This document shows positions 55,187 to 62,710 of a DNA stretch of 64,000 nucleotides, piece after piece. Positions within the stretch are counted from its first letter, which is position 1, and the number at the start of each line of letters is the position of its first letter. Origin of the DNA: Lelliottia wanjuensis. GTDB taxonomy: Bacteria > Pseudomonadota > Gammaproteobacteria > Enterobacterales > Enterobacteriaceae. Where the stretch lies: NCBI RefSeq assembly GCF_030238365.1, contig NZ_JASSOT010000061.1, positions 62,001 to 126,000 on the forward strand. The letters are read 5' to 3'. The translations under genes and the position numbers were made by a program. The notes beneath the pieces are model-generated. The model did no database searches, had not been told where the DNA came from, and worked only from the letters and a program-made list of their open reading frames with translations.

Positions 55187-55297
55187 TCTGGCGCCTCGCC
55201 GGGAAAGTTGTCCGTTTCGCGACAGCTTCTGTCAGTTCTGATAAAGCAGCGCTCCTGAAATCGCTTCACGATAGTGAAAAGACAACAGGAGCGCATC

Positions 55298-56947
55298 ATG
55301 CTGAAACACCCCGCACAAAAATATCAGCCTTATCCCCCGATCTCCCTGCCCGACCGCCGCTGGCCGGAGCAGCGTATCACCCAGGCACCACGCTGGCTCT
55401 CCACCGATTTGCGCGACGGGAATCAGGCGCTGGCCGAGCCGATGGACAGCGCGCGCAAGCTGCAGTTCTGGGAGTTACTCCTCGGCTGCGGTTTTAAAGA
55501 GATCGAAGTCGCCTTCCCGTCCGCCTCGCAGACCGATTTCAACTTTGTTCGCCAGCTCATTGAAGAACATCGTATTCCCGATGATGTCACCATTCAGGTG
55601 CTTACCCAGGCGCGGGAAGATTTGATTGTCCGCACCTTCGAATCATTGCGCGGCGCGAAACGGGCGACCATCCATCTGTACAACGCCACCGCCCCGCTGT
55701 TCCGCCGCCTGGTGTTTGGCATGGATAAAGCGCAGATTGTTGAGCTCGCCGTACGCTCGACGCGCCAGATCCGCACCTTGTGCGAGGAGAACCCGGACAC
55801 GCTCTGGCAGTACGAATACTCCCCGGAAACCTTCTGTTTTACCGAACCGGAATTTGCGCTGGAGATTTGCGAAGCCGTCGCGGAGATCTGGCAGCCGTGC
55901 GCCGAGCGGCCGATGATCCTCAACCTGCCTGCCACCGTGGAAGTCAGCACGCCGAACGTCTACGCGGATCAGATTGAGTATTTTTGTCGTCACTTTAGCC
56001 GCCGGAACGAGGTGTGTATTAGCGTTCACCCGCATAACGATCGCGGCACGGGCGTGGCCAGCGCGGAGCTGGCGGTGATGGCGGGAGCCGACCGCGTGGA
56101 AGGTTGCCTGTTCGGTAACGGCGAGCGCACGGGGAATGTCTGCCTGGTGACGCTGGCGATGAATTTGTACAGCCAGGGCGTGAGCCCCGGTCTGGATTTC
56201 AGCAACATGACGCAGGTGGTCGAGGTGGTGGAGAGCTGCAATCAGTTGCCCGTTCACCCGCGCCATCCGTGGGCGGGACGCCTGGCGTATACCGCCTTTT
56301 CCGGCTCCCATCAGGATGCGATTAAAAAAGGCTTTGATGCCCGTCAACCGGACGAGCGCTGGGAGATGCCCTATCTGCCCGTCGATCCGCAGGATATCGG
56401 CTGCTCCTACGAGGCGGTGATCCGGGTGAACAGCCAGTCGGGGAAAAGCGGCAGCGCGTGGCTTATCGAGCAAAACCACGGGCTCAAACTGCCCCGCGCC
56501 CTGCAGCAGGATTTCAGCCAGCACGTGCAGCAGGAGACCGACAGCCACGGCAAAGAGATGACGCAAAACGCCCTGTGGCAGCTGTTCCGCGCGCGTTACG
56601 GCCTGGTGGCGACGCCGCATTTTGCTCTGCAAAGTTACCGCAGTGAGAGCCAGCAGGACGGCCAGCAGCGCCTGACCGCGACTATCGCCGTCGAGGGCGG
56701 TACGCGTCAGCTTGAGGGTCAGGGGAATGGTCTGTTATCGGCGGCGGCCAGCGGAATCAGCCGCTGGCTGAACACGCCGTTTGTGATTAAGGATTATCAC
56801 GAGCACTCGCTGGGGGGGCGCAGCGACAGCCGCTCGGTGGCGTACATTCGCTGCCTGTTCCAGGACGGCAGCAGCCGCTGGGGTGTCGGGATTGATAACG
56901 ACGTAGCGCGCGCCTCGCTTCAGGCGTTGCTCAACGCCGTCGGCTAA
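55298..56947 (+). CDS. 2-Isopropylmalate synthase paralogue (LeuA type 2)
   Basis: 549 residues from the ATG at 55298, seven bases after AGGAG. The catalytic TIM barrel has LSTDLRDGNQALAEPM near 43, CGFKEIEVAFPSASQTDF, the metal motif HPHNDRGTG, and GCLFGNGERTGNVC. A C-terminal domain of about 130 residues resembles the regulatory region of the long, yeast-like LeuA class. Chemistry: acetyl-CoA plus a 2-oxo acid to a 2-substituted malate; usual substrate is 2-oxoisovalerate. It stands apart from the leuABCD operon of enteric bacteria, so it is a second copy. The stop codon overlaps the convergent AraC-type regulator by four bases. It may serve a different 2-oxo acid. Confidence 0.9.
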   Translation: MLKHPAQKYQPYPPISLPDRRWPEQRITQAPRWLSTDLRDGNQALAEPMDSARKLQFWELLLGCGFKEIEVAFPSASQTDFNFVRQLIEEHRIPDDVTIQVLTQAREDLIVRTFESLRGAKRATIHLYNATAPLFRRLVFGMDKAQIVELAVRSTRQIRTLCEENPDTLWQYEYSPETFCFTEPEFALEICEAVAEIWQPCAERPMILNLPATVEVSTPNVYADQIEYFCRHFSRRNEVCISVHPHNDRGTGVASAELAVMAGADRVEGCLFGNGERTGNVCLVTLAMNLYSQGVSPGLDFSNMTQVVEVVESCNQLPVHPRHPWAGRLAYTAFSGSHQDAIKKGFDARQPDERWEMPYLPVDPQDIGCSYEAVIRVNSQSGKSGSAWLIEQNHGLKLPRALQQDFSQHVQQETDSHGKEMTQNALWQLFRARYGLVATPHFALQSYRSESQQDGQQRLTATIAVEGGTRQLEGQGNGLLSAAASGISRWLNTPFVIKDYHEHSLGGRSDSRSVAYIRCLFQDGSSRWGVGIDNDVARASLQALLNAVG

Positions 56948-57708
56948 GCGTTCCTGAAATAGTCGCTGGGTGAGATCCCCATCACCCGGCGAAACATCGC
57001 CGTGAACGCGCTGTGGCTGCCGTAGCCTAGATCGAGCGCCACACGCAGGACCGGCTGGCCTTGCGCCAGCCGAACCAGCGCCTCCAGCAGGCGCGCCCGC
57101 CGCGTCCATTCCCCGAAACTTAATCCGGTTTGCTGCTGAAAATGGCGGTTCAGGGTGCGCTCGCTCATGCTGGTGAGGCTCGCGGCCTGCGCGCTGCTCC
57201 AGAGAAGTTCCGGCGCATTGCGGATCTGCTGACACAGTTGGCGCAGCACGTCCGTTTCCGGTTCAGGCAAGCAGAATGGCAGTACCGGCATCAGGCGGAT
57301 TTCATCAAGGATCAGCTCATAGATGCGCTCATGGCGACTGCCGGGGGAATACGATTCGGGGAGATCGAAAGCACTGACGATCAGTTCCCTCAGTAAAGGG
57401 GAGATCTGGACGATCTGGCATGACGCGGGCAGATCGGCGCGCGCCAGGGGATCGATAAACAGCGTTCGTGCCGCAACGTTGCCGGTGATGCGTATCGCGT
57501 GCGGCGTCCCGGCGGGCAGCCAGACGCCGCGCCCGGGTGGCACGACCCAACATCCGGCCGCCGTATCAACGCGCACCACGCCGCTCAGGCTGTGCAGCAG
57601 CTGGGCGCAGTCGTGCTGGTGCCAGGGCTCGCTGTCGCCATTTTGATAATCATGGGCGAAAGGAACCAGCGGGCGATTGGCAAAGGAGAACGTTGAGGTT
57701 GTGGTCAT
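56944..57708 (-). CDS. AraC-family regulator with N-terminal cupin
   Basis: 254 residues from the ATG at 57708; the in-frame extension upstream goes into a REP element. An N-terminal cupin-type sensor (HQHDCAQLLHSLSGVVRVDTAAGCWVVPPGRGVWLPAGTPHAI) is followed by the AraC DNA-binding pair (SLTSMSERTLNRHFQQQTGLSFGEWTRRARLLEAL and VLRVALDLGYGSHSAFTAMFRRVMGISPSDYFR). It is convergent with the leuA-like gene with a four-base overlap, so control of that gene by proximity is a guess. Confidence 0.88.
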   Translation of the reverse strand: MTTTSTFSFANRPLVPFAHDYQNGDSEPWHQHDCAQLLHSLSGVVRVDTAAGCWVVPPGRGVWLPAGTPHAIRITGNVAARTLFIDPLARADLPASCQIVQISPLLRELIVSAFDLPESYSPGSRHERIYELILDEIRLMPVLPFCLPEPETDVLRQLCQQIRNAPELLWSSAQAASLTSMSERTLNRHFQQQTGLSFGEWTRRARLLEALVRLAQGQPVLRVALDLGYGSHSAFTAMFRRVMGISPSDYFRNA

Positions 57709-57733
57709 AGGGTTTCGCAGGAGGGCGGCGTGG

Positions 57734-57815
57734 GTGCCGGGTGGCGGCTGCGCCTTACCCGGCCTACGGGACCAGCGTGTCTTTGTAGGCCCGGTAAGCG
57801 CAGCGCCACCGGGCA
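57734..57815. repeat. REP pair upstream of the AraC gene and downstream of luxS
   Basis: GCCGGGTGGCGGCTGCGCCT plus TTACCCGGCCTAC, then GTAGGCCCGGTAAGCGCAGC with CGCCACCGGGC: a facing pair of the same family as the array at 2465-3330. It lies between the AraC start and the luxS stop codon. Confidence 0.85.
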
Positions 57816-57830
57816 TCGGCTGGCACCCTG

Positions 57831-58346
57831 CTAGATGTGCAATTCCTGCAGCGTTTCTTTCGGCAGCGCCAGCTCTTCGTTGCTGTTCACGCGAACGTCA
57901 CGATCGATGATGTGACGCGCGATCTCCTGTGCCTCTTCCAGAGAGTGCATCTGATAAGTGCCGCACTGGTAGATGTTCAGCTCAGGGATCTGGTTCTGCT
58001 CTTTCACTTTCAGCACGTCGGCCATCGCCGCTTTCCAGGCATCCGCCACGCGCGTTTCATCTGGCTGACCAATCAGGCTCATGTAGAAACCGGTACGGCA
58101 GCCCATCGGGGAGATGTCGATGATTTCCACGCCGTTACCGTTCAGGTGATCGCGCATGAAACCGGCGAACAGGTGCTCCAGGGTGTGAATACCTTTTTCT
58201 GGCATCACTTCTTTGTTCGGCACGCAGAAACGCAGGTCGAATACGGTGATTGTGTCGCCGTGCGGGGTATGCATGGTCTTCGCAACACGGACAGCAGGTG
58301 CTTCCATACGGGTGTGGTCGACTGTGAAGCTATCTAATAACGGCAT
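57831..58346 (-). CDS. luxS: S-ribosylhomocysteine lyase LuxS (autoinducer-2 synthesis)
   Basis: 171 residues. The zinc motif HTLEH is near residues 54-58 ([17 protein letters not shown]), with the further ligand Cys in [13 protein letters not shown]. Catalytic Cys is in [12 protein letters not shown]. It cleaves S-ribosylhomocysteine to homocysteine and DPD, the precursor of autoinducer-2. AGGTG precedes the start. The sRNA MicA is encoded in the gap to gshA on the other strand. Confidence 0.97.
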   Translation of the reverse strand: MPLLDSFTVDHTRMEAPAVRVAKTMHTPHGDTITVFDLRFCVPNKEVMPEKGIHTLEHLFAGFMRDHLNGNGVEIIDISPMGCRTGFYMSLIGQPDETRVADAWKAAMADVLKVKEQNQIPELNIYQCGTYQMHSLEEAQEIARHIIDRDVRVNSNEELALPKETLQELHI

Positions 58347-58383
58347 ACGTCACCTCCGATAGTGATTATTTTTAAAATAAAAT

Positions 58384-58410
58384 GAACTCTTTGTTTCCCT
58401 GCGCGTCTGA
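58384..58410 (+). promoter_or_regulatory. Sigma-E promoter of micA
   Basis: GAACTC at 58384-58389, 16 bases, then TCTGA at 58406-58410, and transcription start at 58417. This is a near-consensus sigma-E (RpoE) promoter (GAACTT-N16-TCTGA). Confidence 0.9.
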
Positions 58411-58416
58411 GTACAT

Positions 58417-58490
58417 GAAAGACGCGCATTTGTTATCATCATCCCTGATTTCAGAGATGTATATTTTGGCCACAGCGATGTGGCCTTTTT
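58417..58490 (+). ncRNA. micA: MicA small regulatory RNA
   Basis: 74 nt between luxS and gshA, in the same place as in E. coli. The 5' end GAAAGACGCGCATTTGTTAT equals the E. coli MicA seed, which pairs with ompA, ompX and other outer-membrane protein mRNAs through Hfq. The 3' end is a Rho-independent terminator, GGCCACAGCGATGTGGCC plus T run. It is made under envelope stress from the sigma-E promoter and lowers outer-membrane protein synthesis. Confidence 0.93.
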
Positions 58491-58498
58491 CTTTTCTG

Positions 58499-60043
58499 TC
58501 AGGCGTTCTTCGCCAGAAACTCATCAAACGATTCGGCATCCGCAGCTTCCACTTCACGCTGACGCACCACTGATGCCTCGCGCTCTGCCACGAAATCCTC
58601 TTCGCTTAAGACTTCCAGCGGCTCCTGCTGCAGCATGTCGCGATACTGCGCGGCAAGCGAACGGCCGGTTCCACCGATACCTTGATCAATCATAGAACGC
58701 AGAATGCGCGCTGAGAACGTCAGTTCCGGGTTATCAAAAGATTCGACCAGCTGATCGCACACCTTCTGATACTCCTCACCGCCGTACACGCTGTCCATCG
58801 TCTGCGCCACACGTTTGAGATCGCGGAACAGGTCTTTGCCGACTTTCGCCAGCGGGAACTGCGCCGTTTCACAACCGATGCCGAGCGTCAGGCCAGGCTT
58901 GCGCCCTTCCAGAATCACACGATTCCAGTTGGTGCGCGTACAGAGCAGTTCGTCAGAACTCATCTCTGGCGCATCCGCCAGCACGCACCAGACCATAAAC
59001 AGGTCGAGGAAACGCACCTGCTGCTCGTCGACGCCAATCGGCGAGAACGGGTTGATATCCAGCGAGCGCACTTCAATGTACTCAATGCCGCCGCGCTCCA
59101 GCGCATCCGACGGCGCTTCGCCGCTGCGCGTCACGCGTTTCGGGCGGATCGGCGCATACAGCTCGTTTTCAATCTGCAGCACGTTGCTGTTGATCTGCAG
59201 GCGCTTGCCGTCTTTTTCGAGGCCGATTTTCTCGTACTCTTCCGACGGCGTTTTGATCGCTCGCTTCAAGCCTGCCACATATTCGTGCAATTCGTTAAAC
59301 GTAATTCCGAGATTGCTTTGCGACTTATTGGTATAACCGAGATCGCTCAGGCGCAGAGAGGTGGCGTACGGCAGGTAATACATGCCGCAATCGGTCTTCT
59401 CAAACGGCAGCGTGGTCGGTTTGCCCTGCAGGAACGAAGAGCAAATCGCAGGCGAAGCACCAAACAGGTACGGGATCACCCAGCCAAAACGGTAGTAGTT
59501 GCGGATCAGACGAAAATAGCCCGCCGAGATCGACTCTTTATCCGTTTCGCCGCACTTCGCCTGCCAGAACGCCATCGGCAGCGAGAAGTTGTAGTGCACG
59601 CCGGAGATGGTCTGCATCAGCGCGCCGTAGCGGTTTTTCAGCCCTTCGCGATAGAGCGTTTTCAGGCGACCAATGTTCGAGGTGCCGTATTGCGCCAGCT
59701 CAATGTCCTGCCCCTGCTCGATGTAGCAAGGCATGCTCAGCGGCCACATGCGCTCATCGCCCAGTTGACGGGCGGTAAAGCGGTGAACATCGCGCATCAG
59801 CGTCAGCATGTGGTCAATATCGCCGTCGACGGGCGTAATGAACTCCAGCAGCGCTTCGGCAAAATCGGTTGTGATCCATTTATGTGTCAGCGCAGAGCCT
59901 AACGCTTCAGGATGGCCTGTTGTTGCCAGGCTGCCATCTTCGTTTACGCGCAGTGTTTCGCGCTCAAGCCCACGCTGAATGCCCTTCAGAGCCTGAGGGT
60001 GTTTTTCCAGCCAGGCCAGCGCCTGTGATACGTCCGGGATCAA
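58499..60043 (-). CDS. gshA: Glutamate-cysteine ligase GshA
   Basis: 514 residues from a TTG at 60043, chosen because GGGAGG lies at ideal distance and the protein then starts [15 protein letters not shown] exactly like E. coli GshA, which also uses TTG. The ATG at 60082 would add 13 residues without similarity. The catalytic ATP-grasp-like core is strongly conserved: [71 protein letters not shown]. It makes gamma-glutamylcysteine from Glu, Cys and ATP, the first step of glutathione synthesis. Confidence 0.95.
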   Translation of the reverse strand: MIPDVSQALAWLEKHPQALKGIQRGLERETLRVNEDGSLATTGHPEALGSALTHKWITTDFAEALLEFITPVDGDIDHMLTLMRDVHRFTARQLGDERMWPLSMPCYIEQGQDIELAQYGTSNIGRLKTLYREGLKNRYGALMQTISGVHYNFSLPMAFWQAKCGETDKESISAGYFRLIRNYYRFGWVIPYLFGASPAICSSFLQGKPTTLPFEKTDCGMYYLPYATSLRLSDLGYTNKSQSNLGITFNELHEYVAGLKRAIKTPSEEYEKIGLEKDGKRLQINSNVLQIENELYAPIRPKRVTRSGEAPSDALERGGIEYIEVRSLDINPFSPIGVDEQQVRFLDLFMVWCVLADAPEMSSDELLCTRTNWNRVILEGRKPGLTLGIGCETAQFPLAKVGKDLFRDLKRVAQTMDSVYGGEEYQKVCDQLVESFDNPELTFSARILRSMIDQGIGGTGRSLAAQYRDMLQQEPLEVLSEEDFVAEREASVVRQREVEAADAESFDEFLAKNA

Positions 60044-60128
60044 ATTGACCTCCCGCCTGTCAAAATAAGAGTTATCCAGCATAAATTGTAATGGTTGACG
60101 ATTGAAGGTCGCTTTTTCATTCCACCAA

Positions 60129-60557
60129 TTAGTGCCACCACGTCATGCCCTGCAGTGTTACGAGTGCCACGAGGACATAGCGCAACGCCTTGCCAAGGCA
60201 TAAAAAAAAGAGCACCGGTCCCCAGGAGATGCGCATCCATCCCGCCAGCAGACACAGCAAATCGCCTATAACAGGCATCCAGCTTAGTAACAGCGTGACA
60301 GCACCATAGCGTTTAAGCCAGCCTGCTGCCTTTTCCTGCCAGCGTGATTTTTCACGCAGCGGAAAGAAACGCCCAAGAATAACGTTAGTCAGCCCTCCAA
60401 GGCTATTACCCATTGTTGCTATTACTACCAGCAACCAGGGCTGACTGACGCCAGATAACAGCATCGCGACCAGCACCACTTCCGAATTACCCGGTAAAAG
60501 TGTGGCACTTAAAAAACTGCTGGCAAATAAAGAAGCAAGTGACAGCAGGTCACTCAC
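60129..60557 (-). CDS. yqaA: YqaA, DedA/SNARE-associated family membrane protein
   Basis: 142 residues, close to E. coli YqaA. Four membrane segments are visible, with the family motif G(N)[15 protein letters not shown] and E(V)VLVAMLLSG. The C-terminal half keeps [19 protein letters not shown], the conserved YqaA/DedA-like core. Possible lipid or ion transporter; function unproven. It overlaps yqaB by four bases. Confidence 0.92.
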   Translation of the reverse strand: MSDLLSLASLFASSFLSATLLPGNSEVVLVAMLLSGVSQPWLLVVIATMGNSLGGLTNVILGRFFPLREKSRWQEKAAGWLKRYGAVTLLLSWMPVIGDLLCLLAGWMRISWGPVLFFLCLGKALRYVLVALVTLQGMTWWH

Positions 60558-61120
60558 AGCAGGCGAACATCCACAGCATCCATTCCGGCAGCCTGTGCGG
60601 CCTGAATGCCAAAGTCGGCATCTTCAAACACCACGCACTTATTCGCCGGGACGCCCATCAGCTGTGCGCAAAGCAGGAAGGTGTCCGGAGCGGGTTTATG
60701 GTTTTGAACATGATCGGCGGCGACAACCGCAGAGAAATAGTGGCGCAGGCCCAGATGATTGAGCAACGCTTCGGCCACCGCGCTTTCACTGCCCGTACCG
60801 ACGGACATCGGGCGACGACCGTGCCACGCTTTGACCACCTCAATCAGCGGTAAAGGGGTTACGGTGTCTAACAGCATGGCTTTGACAGCGTCAGTTTTTT
60901 CACGGGCAAGCAGATGGGGATCGAGATCGGCGTGGTTCAGTTCAATCACCGCCTGAGCGATTTGCCAGGTGGGTGAGCCATTGAGCGCGACCATCGCCTG
61001 TAAATCGAACGTCATGCCATAACGACCAAGAACGTCATTCCAGGCTTTACGATGTGTGGGTTCGGTGTCCAGGATGGTGCCATCCATGTCGAAGATCAGA
61101 CCGTCATACTGTGCGTACAT
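60554..61120 (-). CDS. yqaB: YqaB, HAD-family sugar-phosphate (fructose-1-phosphate) phosphatase
   Basis: 188 residues. HAD motifs: DMDGTILDTEPTH near residue 11, the S of motif II in SVGTGSE, Lys of motif III in NHKPAPDTFL, and motif IV VFEDADFGIQAA. It hydrolyses fructose-1-phosphate and 6-phosphogluconate in E. coli. The gene overlaps yqaA by four bases, so they form an operon. Confidence 0.93.
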   Translation of the reverse strand: MYAQYDGLIFDMDGTILDTEPTHRKAWNDVLGRYGMTFDLQAMVALNGSPTWQIAQAVIELNHADLDPHLLAREKTDAVKAMLLDTVTPLPLIEVVKAWHGRRPMSVGTGSESAVAEALLNHLGLRHYFSAVVAADHVQNHKPAPDTFLLCAQLMGVPANKCVVFEDADFGIQAAQAAGMDAVDVRLL

Positions 61121-61247
61121 CGTGCTCTCGCCAAACGATTAACAAAATATTACTTTATCGTAAACGAGGATTTTTGTCGCTGATTCTGGTTGGGATTAGA
61201 TTGGATGTGACGAAGAAATAAACTTTAAGGGAAACAAGGAGAAGAGA

Positions 61248-61318
61248 TGGTGCATCCGGGAGGATTACTCGGCTGCGCCTCGCCCTACGGGCCGTTGCTG
61301 AAGCAACGTTATCCTCCC
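61248..61318. other. Truncated tRNA-Arg 3'-end copy inside a hairpin
   Basis: Positions 61248-61266 (TGGTGCATCCGGGAGGATT) equal the 3'-terminal 19 bases (with CCA) of the four tRNA-Arg genes, but the rest of the tRNA is absent. The block ends at 61311-61318 with ATCCTCCC, which pairs with GGGAGGAT at 61258-61265. An inner GTTGCTGAAGCAAC hairpin lies between. On the minus strand this is 120-60 bases beyond the last tRNA-Arg. In E. coli tyrT, repeated units likewise hold 19 bases of the tRNA 3' end. Confidence 0.6.
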
Positions 61319-61379
61319 TGGTGCTCGCGATTATCTCGCAGACCTTGAAACAACAGTGTTGCTGTTATCTCGGAGAATA

Positions 61380-61456
61380 TGGTGCATCCGGGAGGATTCG
61401 AACCTCCGACCGCTCGGTTCGTAGCCGAGTACTCTATCCAGCTGAGCTACGGATGC
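61380..61456 (-). tRNA. tRNA-Arg (anticodon ACG), copy 1
   Basis: 77 nt including the encoded CCA, equal to E. coli tRNA-Arg(ACG) (argQZYV family): acceptor GCATCCG/CGGATGC, anticodon stem CTCGG/CCGAG with ACG, TΨC arm with GGTTCGAATCC. It is the last of four identical copies in the same operon. Confidence 0.97.
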
Positions 61457-61484
61457 ATCAGGGTACTGCTATTGACATAGTAAA

Positions 61485-61561
61485 TGGTGCATCCGGGAGG
61501 ATTCGAACCTCCGACCGCTCGGTTCGTAGCCGAGTACTCTATCCAGCTGAGCTACGGATGC
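61485..61561 (-). tRNA. tRNA-Arg (anticodon ACG), copy 2
   Basis: 77 nt, identical to copy 1, with encoded CCA. The spacer to copy 1 is 28 bases. Decodes CGU, and with inosine at position 34 CGC and CGA. Confidence 0.97.
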
Positions 61562-61626
61562 ATCGGGATTTACTATTTTACTGCTTGATACGTCATATCA
61601 CTTCGAAAGCAATACAAGGTAATAGA

Positions 61627-61703
61627 TGGTGCATCCGGGAGGATTCGAACCTCCGACCGCTCGGTTCGTAGCCGAGTACTCTATCCAGCTGAGCTACGGA
61701 TGC
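61627..61703 (-). tRNA. tRNA-Arg (anticodon ACG), copy 3
   Basis: 77 nt, identical to the other copies, with encoded CCA. Spacers of 65 bases on each side. Confidence 0.97.
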
Positions 61704-61767
61704 ATCAGGGGGTACTGCTTTTACTGCTGATTCAATGTCACTCAACAAGCCGCAACACTGAGAATGA

Positions 61768-61844
61768 TGGTGCATCCGGGAGGATTCGAACCTCCGACCG
61801 CTCGGTTCGTAGCCGAGTACTCTATCCAGCTGAGCTACGGATGC
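61768..61844 (-). tRNA. tRNA-Arg (anticodon ACG), copy 4
   Basis: 77 nt, identical to the other copies, with encoded CCA. It is the first tRNA-Arg of the operon, separated from tRNA-Ser by four bases. Confidence 0.97.
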
Positions 61845-61848
61845 AAAA

Positions 61849-61941
61849 TGGCGGTGAGGCGGGGATTCGAACCCCGGATGCAGCTTTTGACCGCATACTC
61901 CCTTAGCAGGGGAGCGCCTTCAGCCTCTCGGCCACCTCACC
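61849..61941 (-). tRNA. serV: tRNA-Ser (anticodon GCU)
   Basis: 93 nt with long variable arm, equal to E. coli SerV: acceptor GGTGAGG, anticodon stem with GCT in CCCTGCTAAGGGAG, and encoded GCCA end. It is the first gene of the serV-argVYZQ operon, whose promoter lies just upstream. Confidence 0.96.
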
Positions 61942-62006
61942 ACACAACGCCTCTTTCGAGTGCTTCGAGTAACTCGTTAAGAGCTTCTCGTCGCTGCGTG
62001 GCGCAT

Positions 62007-62034
62007 ATATTACTTTCTGGGACTTATAAGTCAA
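62007..62034 (-). promoter_or_regulatory. Promoter of the serV-argVYZQ tRNA operon
   Basis: On the minus strand, TTGACT (62034-62029), 16 bases, then TAATAT (62012-62007), and next ATGCGCCACG, a GC-rich discriminator of the stringently controlled type found at tRNA and rRNA promoters. The mature tRNA-Ser begins about 60 bases downstream. Confidence 0.85.
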
Positions 62035-62252
62035 ACAATTTTCCACAAGCTTTTATCGTTTGCACAAATCACACTCAATTCGCATGTAAAAGCTGCAAAG
62101 AGGGTGTTTTATAAACGGATTTTGCGGGCATCAGCACAGAAATCCTCAGGCTAAATTGCGGACTTTGGGCGAGATAAGGTCTGGAGAGTGACAAAAAACA
62201 GAAGGAATGAAATCGAACGGTAACTTTATGCAGGAAGAATATCGAGAGGGTT

Positions 62253-62276
62253 GCGTCTCGCCGGGCGGCGAGACGC
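62253..62276 (-). terminator. Hairpin after csrA
   Basis: GCGTCTCGCC, loop GGGC, GGCGAGACGC: a perfect 10-bp stem eight bases after the csrA stop codon. No T run follows on the minus strand, so termination may need more than this hairpin. Confidence 0.6.
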
Positions 62277-62283
62277 GATAATA

Positions 62284-62469
62284 TCAGTAACTGGACTGCT
62301 GGGATTTTTCAGCCTGGATACGCTGGTAGATCTCTTCACGATGGACAGAGACTTCTTTAGGGGCGTTCACACCAATACGTACCTGGTTACCCTTCACCCC
62401 TAAAACTGTCACGGTGACCTCATCCCCAATCATGAGGGTCTCACCAACTCGACGAGTCAGAATCAGCAT
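62284..62469 (-). CDS. csrA: Carbon storage regulator CsrA
   Basis: 61 residues, identical or nearly so to E. coli Csr[45 protein letters not shown]. The RNA-binding Arg44 lies in the HREE(I) segment. CsrA binds GGA motifs in mRNA leaders to repress glycogen and biofilm genes and activate motility. The start has AAGGAGCAAAGA upstream. Confidence 0.97.
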
Positions 62470-62664
62470 TCTTTGCTCCTTGAAAGATTAAAAGAGTCGG
62501 GTCTCTTGTATCCCGGCATTATCCATCATATAACGCCAAAAAGTAAGCGATGACAAACACGTAATGTGTAAGCAGTCACGGCATCACATTCTGTTAAACG
62601 TAAGTTTAGCCGATATACACAAACTCAACCTGACTTTATCGTTAGCGATAGCGTAGTGATAAGA

Positions 62665-62690
62665 ACGCCATAACCCTGAAGTTATGGCGT
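62665..62690 (-). terminator. Hairpin terminator after alaS
   Basis: ACGCCATAAC, loop CCTGAA, GTTATGGCGT: a perfect 10-bp stem 20 bases after the alaS stop codon, read leftward and followed on the minus strand by TCTTATC. It lies before csrA on the same strand. Confidence 0.75.
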
Positions 62691-62710
62691 CTGTTTACGC
62701 TTTGTAATTA

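Larger units (their letters stand above)
61942..62283. other. Intergenic region between csrA and the tRNA operon
   Basis: About 340 bases. Besides the tRNA promoter at 62007-62034 and the hairpin at 62253-62276, nothing is recognisable here. Confidence 0.6.

Noticed and set aside
61248-61266. A fifth complete tRNA-Arg gene
   Set aside because: Only the 3' 19 bases are present; the acceptor 5' half, D arm and anticodon are missing.
61380-61844. CRISPR or tandem repeat reading of the tRNA array
   Set aside because: The four 77-base repeats fold as tRNA-Arg(ACG) with encoded CCA; they are tRNA genes.
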